7,471 nucleotides of DNA from Candidatus Bathyarchaeota archaeon B26-1. Its GTDB lineage: Archaea; Thermoproteota; Bathyarchaeia; Bathyarchaeales; B26-1. How positions within the stretch are numbered: the stretch's first letter is position 1; every line of letters begins with the position of its first letter. Shown one piece after another: positions 1-4,906 of the stretch. The DNA lies in the NCBI GenBank assembly GCA_001593925.1, contig LUCD01000119.1:1-7471 (forward strand). The letters run 5' to 3'. The translations under genes and the position numbers were made by a program. A model generated the notes under the pieces. The model did no database searches. It was not told where the DNA came from and was given only the letters and a program-made list of their open reading frames with translations.

Positions 1-149
1 GGGACGACCTCGGCTTTCCCCCTGCTTGCTCCTGAAGGGGCTGAGGCCCTCCCAAAACCGTCCACCGTTATAACGTCTACCTCTATAGTCTCGTCTCCCC
101 GACTGTTCAGCACTTTACGGGCGGTAACATCCTCTATTATCGCGGACAT
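1..149 (-). CDS. eno: Enolase (phosphopyruvate hydratase), N-terminal part, cut by window edge
   Basis: Enolase converts 2-phosphoglycerate to phosphoenolpyruvate in cytosolic glycolysis/gluconeogenesis. Only the first 49 codons are in the window; the gene runs off the left edge on the minus strand. Seen: from ATG 149 the frame reads MSAIIEDVTARKVLNSRGDE, then an EVDV strand and a PSGAS loop at about residues 38-42. These are the conserved enolase N-terminal features: the (L/V)(D/N)SRG motif and the mobile SGAS catalytic loop. Family proteins usually read LDSRG and PSGASTG; here they are LNSRG and PSGASRG, mild variants. Shine-Dalgarno AAGGAG at 160-165 overlaps the rpoN stop and sits 10 bases before the ATG. 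Known context: eno commonly follows rpoN/rpoK at the end of this archaeal cluster. Identity is confident; length and C-terminal residues cannot be judged. Confidence 0.9.
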   Translation of the reverse strand, partial: MSAIIEDVTARKVLNSRGDETIEVDVITVDGFGRASAPSGASRGKAEVV

Positions 150-164
150 CTTAACACTTCTCCT

Positions 165-386
165 TCAGAACTCTTCTTCCCGCATCTTCTTAGCCTCAAA
201 GAACTTGATAATCTCGTCTATCACCTCGACGTGGGAGAGGAGCATACGCCGGCAACAGTACCTCTTCAGGCCCATATCGTCTAGGACCTTCTTGGGGGGT
301 TCTCCTTCCCTAACCCTCCTCGCGAACTCCTCCCACTTGTCGCCGATCAGCTTACCGCAGGTGAAGCAACGTACCGGTATTATCAT
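165..386 (-). CDS. rpoN: DNA-directed RNA polymerase subunit N (RpoN, Rpb10 homologue)
   Basis: Small zinc-binding subunit of the archaeal RNA polymerase, homologous to eukaryotic Rpb10; it helps anchor the D/L assembly platform. The protein is 73 aa from ATG 386, close to the family's usual 55-75 aa. Seen: MIIPVRCFTCGK at the N-terminus gives C7 and C10, and the RYCCRRM motif gives adjacent C44 and C45. Together these form the atypical CX2C...CC zinc site that defines the family. The frame is open further upstream, but the MIIPVRC start is invariant in the family, and GGAGG at 397-401 lies 10 bases before it, so the longer start is rejected. It lies 22 bases after the rps9 stop (TAG at 409-411), and its own TGA is shared with the eno ribosome-binding site. 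Confidence 0.96.
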   Translation of the reverse strand: MIIPVRCFTCGKLIGDKWEEFARRVREGEPPKKVLDDMGLKRYCCRRMLLSHVEVIDEIIKFFEAKKMREEEF

Positions 387-408
387 CTCAAGAGAGCCTC
401 CACAACAC

Positions 409-830
409 CTACCTATAACTCTTCTGTTTTCTAGCCCTAGCTCCGGGTCCTCCAAACTTTTTAGGCTCCTTCCTTCTAGGGTCACCGGCGATCATCGTTC
501 GGTCATACTTGTAGAAGACGGTCTTCAAGTGGGAGCTCTTCGTCCACTTCAGGAGGCCCCTCGCGATGGCTATTCTGGCGGCTTCAGCTTGCCCCATGAA
601 GCCGCCCCCCTTCACGTTTACATTTATGTCGACCTGCATACTTCTTCGCCGGCAAGCATGAGGGGTTCCATGATCTTCAACCGGGCGATCTCAGGCTCGT
701 ATATCTCGAGGGGAATCCTGTTTATGCGGACCCTTCCCCTGCCCGGTTTTATAGTCGCCCGGGCTATCGCGGTTTTACGTTTCCCGCTCACAACCAGAAC
801 CTTCTTCGCGGTTGAACCTGCACCACACAT
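409..830 (-). CDS. rps9: 30S ribosomal protein uS9, reading frame interrupted (frameshifted as given)
   Basis: uS9 sits in the head of the small subunit, and its C-terminal tail reaches the P-site tRNA. Seen: the first frame starts at ATG 830, 4 bases after the rpl13 stop, with AGGTGAT at 838-844 as ribosome-binding site. It carries SGKRKTAIARA, GRGRVRIN and IMEPLMLAGEEV, then stops at TAA 624-626. The remainder lies in the -1 frame (409-639): DINVNVKGGGFMGQAEAARI, KYDRTMIAGDPRRKEPKK and the canonical KSYR terminus. Adding 1 or 4 bases near 630-641 rebuilds a protein of 140 or 141 aa, the normal archaeal length. No conserved residue is missing. Because uS9 is essential, a sequence or assembly indel is the likeliest cause. 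Alternatives are a genuine split gene, since the second frame has its own ATG at 637-639 overlapping the first stop, or frameshifting. No classical slippery heptamer is visible. Confidence 0.9.
624..644 (-). other. Frame-break site in rps9
   Basis: On the minus strand the codons for AGEEV are followed by tgc agg tcg aca taa in the first frame. The second frame begins ATG CAG GTC GAC at 639. The two frames overlap by 16 bases (624-639). Duplicating the tetranucleotide GGTC here (ggtcggtcgac) would give ...EEVCRSVDINV..., which matches the family pattern EEI-x-x-SVDI-x-V as I remember it from archaeal uS9. One missing base would also restore the frame, with one residue fewer. Confidence 0.8.
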
Positions 831-834
831 ACCA

Positions 835-1272
835 TCAATCACCTACGGGTTTCCATCCTACCTCTTCCGCCAAGTCGGAGACCTTGATGTAGGGGCATCG
901 AAGTTTCCTTGAGTCGGCTTCGGGGATCGTCTCCTTCTCCCTATCCTTGAACTCTTCAGGCGTCCCTATGAAGACCCTGAGCCTCTTAAGCGCCTCTCTC
1001 CCTCTAGGCTTCTTCCGCGGAAGCATACCTCTGATCGTTCTCTTAACGATCTCGTCGGGTCTCCTTGGATGGTGGGGACCCTTCCCGGGATGGCCGATCT
1101 CGAGGAACCTCTTAGCTTCTCTTAGTATGCTATGCCTCTTTCCTGAGATCACAGCCTTCTCCGCGTTGACTATGATTATCCTCTCTCCGTTCAGGAGCCT
1201 CTTCGCCACCGCGCTGGCCAGCCTTCCCAAGATGAGGCCCTCCGCGTCGATCACCGATTCTCTCAAACCCAT
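835..1272 (-). CDS. rpl13: 50S ribosomal protein uL13
   Basis: Large-subunit ribosomal protein that binds 23S rRNA. It is 145 aa from ATG 1272, the usual archaeal size (about 140-155). Seen: the N-terminal VIDAEGLILGRLASAVAK motif, a NAEKAVISGK segment, the GHPGKGPHHPRRPDEIVKR region and RGMLPRKKPRGREALKRLRV (roughly residues 60-105). These are the diagnostic L13 blocks. The frame is open to a TTG at 1287, but GGTGAT at 1279-1284 sits 6 bases before ATG 1272 and overlaps the rpl18e stop, so the ATG is preferred. It is the sixth gene of the operon; its TGA (835-837) lies just before the rps9 ATG, which favours translational coupling. Nothing unusual is visible. Confidence 0.96.
   Translation of the reverse strand: MGLRESVIDAEGLILGRLASAVAKRLLNGERIIIVNAEKAVISGKRHSILREAKRFLEIGHPGKGPHHPRRPDEIVKRTIRGMLPRKKPRGREALKRLRVFIGTPEEFKDREKETIPEADSRKLRCPYIKVSDLAEEVGWKPVGD
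838..844 (-). promoter_or_regulatory. Ribosome-binding site deciding the rps9 start
   Basis: AGGTGAT, fully complementary to the archaeal 16S 3' tail, lies 7 bases before ATG 830. The in-frame GTG at 840-842 is part of this site and is not the start. Confidence 0.7.
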
Positions 1273-1278
1273 CCCTTC

Positions 1279-1284
1279 ATCACC
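1279..1284 (-). promoter_or_regulatory. Ribosome-binding site deciding the rpl13 start
   Basis: GGTGAT overlaps the rpl18e stop codon TGA (1280-1282) and lies 6 bases before ATG 1272. This selects the ATG over the upstream in-frame TTG at 1287. Confidence 0.65.
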
Positions 1285-1648
1285 CAATTATCTTTACATC
1301 TGTGCCTTTAGGGTTGCTCTCCACGAGTTCAGGTATGGTGACGCATTTGCCCTTAGCCTTGACGATCTTGAGGCGGGCTTGCTCAGAAAAGGCGAAGGCC
1401 GCAACCTTAACGGGATGCTTGATCGAGCCTGCTCCTAGAACCTTCCCGGGAACCACAACAGTGTCGCCGCTCTCCGTGTATCGGTTCAACCGGCTCACAT
1501 TCACGACTATACGTCTACGCTTCGGCTTGGAGAGGCGTTCAGCCAGGTCCTTCCATATCGCAGCCTTGTTCTCTCTAGACTTCTTCCTGAGTAGACGGAT
1601 GAGCTTCACGAGTTCCGGATTCGTCGACCTAATCTTCTTTGGACTCAT
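1280..1648 (-). CDS. rpl18e: 50S ribosomal protein eL18 (archaeal L18e)
   Basis: Large-subunit protein found in archaea and eukaryotes but not in bacteria, so its presence excludes a bacterial source. It is 122 aa from ATG 1648, normal for archaeal eL18 (about 115-125). Seen: N-terminal STNPELVKLIRLLRKKS, then IWKDLAERLSKPKRRRIVVN, the NRYTESGDTVVVPGKVLG motif and an AFAFSEQARLKI segment. This is the L18e/L15 fold pattern. The start overlaps the end of rpoD by 20 bases. AGGTG at 1655-1659, 6 bases upstream, serves as ribosome-binding site. The in-frame GTG at 1655-1657 belongs to that site and is a poor start. Gene order rpoD-rpl18e-rpl13 is the archaeal standard. Confidence 0.96.
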   Translation of the reverse strand: MSPKKIRSTNPELVKLIRLLRKKSRENKAAIWKDLAERLSKPKRRRIVVNVSRLNRYTESGDTVVVPGKVLGAGSIKHPVKVAAFAFSEQARLKIVKAKGKCVTIPELVESNPKGTDVKIIG

Positions 1649-2459
1649 GGACAACACCTATGAAAGTCTCCTTGAAGTCTGAGAACTTCTTGTCGAGAAC
1701 CTTGAAGGCTTCGATCATTATCCGTTCAACAGGCAGGGTTCCAGTCGACTCCAGATCGAAGATGAAGGTTTTGGGGTCCCAGCTCACCTTTATGGCGGGC
1801 GGCTTCTCACCGCACGCCTCGACGCAGTCCCTGCATAGGGTGCACTCCATAAGGTTCTCCACCTCGATCTTCCCATCCTTCTCCACCAGAATTCTCTTCG
1901 GGCATATCTCTACGCATCTTCCGCAGGCGTTACACCTCTCCTCGTCGATCTCGATCTGGGGCATGTACCGGTAGATGCAGAGGGAGACGGGTTGCCACTT
2001 AGCGTGGTCCTTCCCCCTCCCAAGCTTTGCGTACGCCTCGAGCCTAACCCTCTGTCCTGGAGCCAACTTAACGATCGGAATCTTGTCGCTGACCGGGGCG
2101 ACGTCCGGGTCTTCCGGGATCAAGTCTCCAGAGTAGACCGTTCTCACGTCATCCTTCGCTTGGACATCCAAGGTTAACGTTGACCGGCAGAGGGGGCATC
2201 CGAACTCGCTCTTGCAGCTACATTCCTCGGGGAGGTTGTAGGAGTCTAGGTCCGTCTTCAACGGGATAAGCCCCAGCCTCAAGGCTAGAATCTCGTTGTG
2301 GAGGATCGAGGAGTTCTCTATTATCACGACCTCGTCTATAGCCATCGTCGGAACCTCGGACAGGATTATACGGCGTAGGGTGTTGGCTAAGGATGGGTCT
2401 ATTCCCTCCACCACGAAACGCATGGAGTTACCGTCCATCTCAATTATACGGATTTTCAT
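1629..2459 (-). CDS. rpoD: DNA-directed RNA polymerase subunit D with two-cluster ferredoxin-like insert
   Basis: Archaeal homologue of Rpb3 and bacterial alpha; with subunit L it forms the platform on which RNA polymerase assembles. It is 276 aa from ATG 2459. Seen: the N-terminal dimerisation domain begins MKIRIIEMDGNSMRFVVEGI, with the ANTLRRIILSEVP motif (residues 25-37) and LRLGLIPL (60-67). A CxC...CxxC set (C80, C82, C88, C91) matches the Rpb3 zinc site. A ferredoxin-like insert at about 168-224 carries two complete CxxCxxCxxxC motifs (C176, C179, C182, C186 and C206, C209, C212, C216), so two [4Fe-4S] clusters are predicted. The dimerisation domain resumes with ESTGTLPVERIM and a C-terminal helix. 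AAGGAG at 2466-2471 supports ATG 2459 over GTG 2474. The final 20 bases overlap rpl18e. Confidence 0.96.
   Translation of the reverse strand: MKIRIIEMDGNSMRFVVEGIDPSLANTLRRIILSEVPTMAIDEVVIIENSSILHNEILALRLGLIPLKTDLDSYNLPEECSCKSEFGCPLCRSTLTLDVQAKDDVRTVYSGDLIPEDPDVAPVSDKIPIVKLAPGQRVRLEAYAKLGRGKDHAKWQPVSLCIYRYMPQIEIDEERCNACGRCVEICPKRILVEKDGKIEVENLMECTLCRDCVEACGEKPPAIKVSWDPKTFIFDLESTGTLPVERIMIEAFKVLDKKFSDFKETFIGVVHESKED
1655..1659 (-). promoter_or_regulatory. Ribosome-binding site deciding the rpl18e start, inside rpoD
   Basis: AGGTG lies 6 bases before ATG 1648 and within the rpoD reading frame. It contains the GTG that would otherwise be read as an earlier in-frame start. Confidence 0.6.
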
Positions 2460-2465
2460 CTCGCA

Positions 2466-2471
2466 CTCCTT
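2466..2471 (-). promoter_or_regulatory. Ribosome-binding site deciding the rpoD start
   Basis: AAGGAG lies 6 bases before ATG 2459. An in-frame GTG at 2472-2474 immediately precedes it and would leave the site inside the coding region. Confidence 0.65.
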
Positions 2472-2489
2472 CACTTCACACTTGCCCTT

Positions 2490-2894
2490 CTAGACTCTGC
2501 GGCCCCTACGGCCTCCTTTCCGTCTAGTACCATCATGGGGAATCGGCGTTACCTCCTCTATCCTCCCGATCTTCTTGAAGCCTGCGCGGGCTAAAGCCCT
2601 TATCGCCGCCTGAGCTCCACGCCCAGGGGTCTTCGGCCCCGAACCTCCCGGCGCCCTGACCTTTATGTGGATGGCTGTTATGCCTTTATCCTTCGCTACT
2701 GATGCGGCGTAGGCAACTGCTCTCATAGCCGCGTATGGTGACGGTTCAAGGCGGTCGGCCTTGACGAACATTCCTCCTGAAGCCCTCGCGATGGTCTCCG
2801 CTCCTGAGAGATCGGTTATGTGGACTATCGTGTTGTTGTAGGAGCTGTATATGTGTACTACTCCCCAACGCTCCTTCTTCTCACTGCCACTCAT
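2490..2894 (-). CDS. rps11: 30S ribosomal protein uS11
   Basis: Small-subunit platform protein near the mRNA exit channel. It is 134 aa from ATG 2894, normal for archaea (about 125-140). Seen: WGVVHIYSSYNNTIVHITDL at residues 10-29, the ARASGGMFVKADR segment and SPYAAMRAV. The PGGSGPKTPGRGAQAAIRAL loop and the IEEVTPIPHDGTRRKGGRRG basic tail are highly characteristic of archaeal/eukaryotic S11. AAGGAGG at 2908-2914 lies 13 bases upstream, inside the end of rps4, a slightly long spacing. It follows rps4 by 9 bases and precedes rpoD by 30. Nothing unusual is visible. Confidence 0.97.
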   Translation of the reverse strand: MSGSEKKERWGVVHIYSSYNNTIVHITDLSGAETIARASGGMFVKADRLEPSPYAAMRAVAYAASVAKDKGITAIHIKVRAPGGSGPKTPGRGAQAAIRALARAGFKKIGRIEEVTPIPHDGTRRKGGRRGRRV

Positions 2895-2903
2895 GGGTTC
2901 GTC

Positions 2904-3437
2904 TCAGCCTCCTTCACTCACCTCTAAACTCTTTCTGAGGGGGTGATCCGGATTGGAGAGGGGGCTGACTGGAGCATAAGTCACCTGAGACTCTTCGCTT
3001 CCCAAGACGAGGTAACTTGGAGAGAAGACTCTTCTATCGCCGATCGCGATGTGGCCGTGGGTTATGAGCTGCCGAGCCTGATGGATAGACCGTGCCAGCC
3101 CCTTCCTGAAGACTATGGTTTGGAGCCTGCGTTCAAGTATATCCTCAACCGACAAGTCGAGAACGTCGTCTAGAGTCGCGTTTTCGGAGAGAATCTTATA
3201 CCTCTTCAGTTTATTGAGAAGTTGAGCCTCTTTGAGGGCTCTCTCCCTCCCAGACAACCCCAAAAGTGACCTAGCGATTCTCCTAAACTTCGAGATCATG
3301 GTCTTGTAGCGCCACAACTCCCTCTTATTCCTTAAACCATAGTCTCCTATGATCTTCAGCTCGCTCTGTAAGATGTCGGCTCTCCATGGAAACTTTGGAG
3401 TCTTATACTTTTTCCTCTGCTTTTTCGGGTCGCCCAT
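2904..3437 (-). CDS. rps4: 30S ribosomal protein uS4
   Basis: Primary 16S rRNA-binding protein that nucleates the small-subunit body. It is 177 aa from ATG 3437, within the archaeal range (about 160-190). Seen: the conserved archaeal N-terminus MGDPKKQRKKYKTPKFPW and a helical region with GLRNKRELWRYKT and FRRIARSLLG. The S4 RNA-binding domain covers about residues 101-150 and contains LERRLQTIVFRKGLARSIHQ, ARQLITHGHIAIGDRRV and SPSYLV. The zinc-ligand cysteines of some bacterial S4 proteins are absent, as usual in archaea. AGGAGGT at 3449-3455 overlaps the rps13 stop (TAA 3447-3449) and provides the ribosome-binding site. The C-terminus is Ser/Pro/Glu-rich and less conserved. Confidence 0.97.
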   Translation of the reverse strand: MGDPKKQRKKYKTPKFPWRADILQSELKIIGDYGLRNKRELWRYKTMISKFRRIARSLLGLSGRERALKEAQLLNKLKRYKILSENATLDDVLDLSVEDILERRLQTIVFRKGLARSIHQARQLITHGHIAIGDRRVFSPSYLVLGSEESQVTYAPVSPLSNPDHPLRKSLEVSEGG

Positions 3438-3446
3438 GATGGGATG

Positions 3447-3896
3447 TTACCTCCTCTTCCTTCTGACGCCGACGGTCTTCCCTGTCCTGCCGGTCGTCCT
3501 AGTTCTCTGTCCCCTAACCTTCAAACCGTAAGCGTGACGGTACCCCTTCCAGGACTTTATAGCCTTCATCAGGTCGATGTCGGCCTTAACCTGGAGGTCC
3601 AAGTCCGACCCGATTAAGTGAAGGTTCTTACCAGTTCTGAGGTCCTTTCGGCGGTTCAGAAGCCACTCCGGGATTCCGTGACCCGCCGGGTCCTTCGCTA
3701 CAGCCTCAAGCCTCCTTATCTCGGCTTCGGAGAGAAAACCTAACCTCTTATCCGGGTCGATTCCAGCCTTCTTCACCAAAGCATTAGCCATATTGATTCC
3801 TATACCCTTGATGAGGGTTAGGGCGTAGACTACTTTTTCGGACCCGTTCAGGTCCGTGCCTAGCATACGGACGATGTGTCTAAACTCCCTTGACAT
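3447..3896 (-). CDS. rps13: 30S ribosomal protein uS13, first gene of the operon
   Basis: Protein of the small-subunit head that contacts uL5 and P-site tRNA. It is 149 aa from ATG 3896, normal for archaea (about 145-165). Seen: N-terminal EFRHIVRMLGTDLNGSEKV, an ALTLIKGIGINMANAL helix-two-turn-helix segment (about 25-40) and SEAEIRRLEAV. Further on are IPEWLLNRRKDLRTG, the YRHAYGLKVRGQRTRTTGRT motif and a strongly basic KTVGVRRKRR tail. No strong Shine-Dalgarno precedes the ATG, only a weak GAAG. A TATA-like sequence lies about 30 bases upstream, so the transcript may be leaderless or short-leadered. It is the promoter-proximal gene of the ribosomal protein/RNA polymerase unit and is divergent from the isomerase gene. 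Confidence 0.97.
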   Translation of the reverse strand: MSREFRHIVRMLGTDLNGSEKVVYALTLIKGIGINMANALVKKAGIDPDKRLGFLSEAEIRRLEAVAKDPAGHGIPEWLLNRRKDLRTGKNLHLIGSDLDLQVKADIDLMKAIKSWKGYRHAYGLKVRGQRTRTTGRTGKTVGVRRKRR

Positions 3897-3940
3897 CTTC
3901 AGCCGTCCATCAACGGGGTGTTTAAAATTAAACGCGGCTA

Positions 3941-3961
3941 CTATTTATTTAAATCTTTTCT
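3941..3961 (-). promoter_or_regulatory. Candidate BRE/TATA promoter for the rps13 operon
   Basis: On the minus strand a purine-rich GAAAAGA is followed by TTTAAATAAATAG, a good archaeal BRE plus TATA match in an AT-rich gap. Transcription would be expected to start roughly 25 bases downstream of the box, near 3920-3925, giving a leader of about 25-30 bases before ATG 3896. A second TATA-like TTTAATTTTAAA (3921-3932, minus strand) could instead give a nearly leaderless mRNA. Motif reading only. Confidence 0.5.
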
Positions 3962-3987
3962 CCTTCGTCAAGATTGGTCTACGCAAA

Positions 3988-4000
3988 TCCTAAATATTTG
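3988..4000 (+). promoter_or_regulatory. Candidate TATA box for the isomerase gene
   Basis: TAAATATTT at 3991-3999 is preceded by GCAAATCC. A start about 25 bases downstream (about 4018-4022) would fall next to the GGGAGG ribosome-binding site at 4020-4025. It is the only good plus-strand TATA-like match at the right distance. Confidence 0.4.
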
Positions 4001-4037
4001 GGAGCCGCCTAACCCTTCAGGGAGGAAAAGCGGCTTG

Positions 4038-4852
4038 GTGAGGCTTAAACTGGGCATGATCGCTAGGCTTAAAGCTGACCCGGAGGAGGAGCTCGACAAG
4101 GTTCAAATGTTAGGCTTTCCAACCTGTCAGATCGTCTGTTGGGATATGAGTCTTTACAGGGAAGACGTGGCTCGGAGGCTCCGGAGAGCCGCTGAAAACC
4201 GCGACATAGAGGTGACAACCCTCTGGTCCGGAACACCCGGGAGACACGTTTGGAACTTCATTGAAGGGCCCAGCACCATAGGGTTGGTGCCTCCTGAGAC
4301 CAGAGAGGTTCGGTTGAAGGCTCTGAAGAAGGCTTCCGAGTTCGCGCGTATGATAGGGGCGCCGAGCGTCACAACCCACGTGGGTTTCATACCTGAGAAC
4401 CCTCTCGACCCCGTTTACGTCTCCCTCATCGACGTCTTGAGGGAGATAGCCGGCTTCTGTGGTGAGAACGGCCATTCTGGTTCGAGACCGGCCAGGAGAC
4501 CCCTATAACTCTGCTTAGGACCATAGAGGACGTTGGCGCGGAGAACCTCGGCGTCAACTTCGACCCGGCTAATCTTCTCATGTACGGGAAGGCGAACCCT
4601 GTGGATGCCCTAGACATAATCGGGACTTACGTTCGGGGAGTACATGCAAAGGACGGGGAGTACCCGACTAACGGGCGTGAACTCGGAAAGGAGAAGCCTA
4701 TAGGGGAGGGCCGCGTAGACTTCCCAGCCCTCATATCTAAACTCAAAGCGTTGGGCTACAGGGGAGCCTTAACGATCGAACGTGAGATAAGCGGGCCTCA
4801 ACAGATCGAGGACATAAAGAGGGCTAAGGCCTACTTGGAAGCCCTCTGCTAA
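4038..4852 (+). CDS. Sugar phosphate isomerase/epimerase family TIM barrel, reading frame interrupted
   Basis: Xylose-isomerase-like TIM-barrel (AP endonuclease 2 superfamily) protein, likely a metal-dependent sugar or sugar-phosphate isomerase/epimerase; the substrate is unknown. Seen: the first part (4038 to about 4472) reads MRLKLGMIARLKADPEEEL, GFPTCQIVCWD, NFIEGPSTIGLVPPETRE and VTTHVGFIPENP. The rest lies in the -1 frame from 4475: FWFETGQETPITLLRTIEDV, VNFDPAN, RGVHAKDGEYP, IGEGRVDFP and LTIEREISG. The likely metal ligands (Glu of FETGQE, Asp of NFDPAN, His of GVHAKDG, Glu of TIERE) are all in the second part. Adding 1 or 4 bases restores about 271-272 aa, a usual family length. GTG 4038 follows GGGAGG (4020-4025) by 12 bases; ATG 4056 is an alternative. 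As given the gene is broken, and an ATG at 4580 would lose two ligands. Confidence 0.82.
4467..4480 (+). other. Frame-break site in the isomerase gene
   Basis: The codons aac ggc cat tct (first frame) change to ttc tgg ttc gag (frame starting at 4475). One or four bases appear to be missing. A duplicated TTCT (cattctttctgg) would read NGHSFWFETG, which fits the family pattern NGQTF-x-FETG as remembered. Confidence 0.75.
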
Positions 4853-4854
4853 AC

Positions 4855-4874
4855 GCCTGTTCCGAGAAGCAGGC
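4855..4874 (+). other. Imperfect hairpin between the isomerase and DUF72 genes
   Basis: GCCTGTTC, loop CGA, then GAA-G-CAGGC can form an 8-bp stem with one bulged G, beginning 3 bases after the isomerase stop. No T-tract follows, so it is not an obvious terminator. It could be an mRNA processing or stability element, or chance. Confidence 0.35.
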
Positions 4875-4889
4875 CTTAACCGGTTCAGG

Positions 4890-4895
4890 GGTGAT
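4890..4895 (+). promoter_or_regulatory. Likely ribosome-binding site of the DUF72 gene
   Basis: GGTGAT, complementary to the archaeal 16S tail, is 11 bases before GTG 4907. A weaker GGGTG at 4905-4909, 6 bases before ATG 4916, would instead favour the ATG, as seen for rpl18e. The start is not resolved. Confidence 0.45.
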
Positions 4896-4906
4896 GTCTC
4901 CCGCGG

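Noticed and set aside
624..644. Programmed -1 frameshifting in rps9
   Set aside because: No X-XXY-YYZ slippery heptamer or downstream structure is visible, and uS9 is not known to use recoding.
205..912. Long plus-strand open frame opposite rpoN, rps9 and rpl13
   Set aside because: It is antisense to highly conserved genes, shows no recognisable domain, and has low-complexity Ser/Leu/Pro-rich composition typical of a shadow frame.
2904..3437. Absence of zinc-ligand cysteines in uS4
   Set aside because: This is usual for archaeal uS4 and not a defect.
3918..4037. In-frame ATG extension of the isomerase gene to 3918
   Set aside because: It would translate the AT-rich promoter gap, add 40 residues not found in the family, and bypass the GGGAGG site at 4020-4025.
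4373..4386. Perfect 14-bp palindrome AACCCACGTGGGTT
   Set aside because: It encodes the conserved TTHVGF segment of the isomerase and has no partner copy; most simply explained as coincidence of codons.
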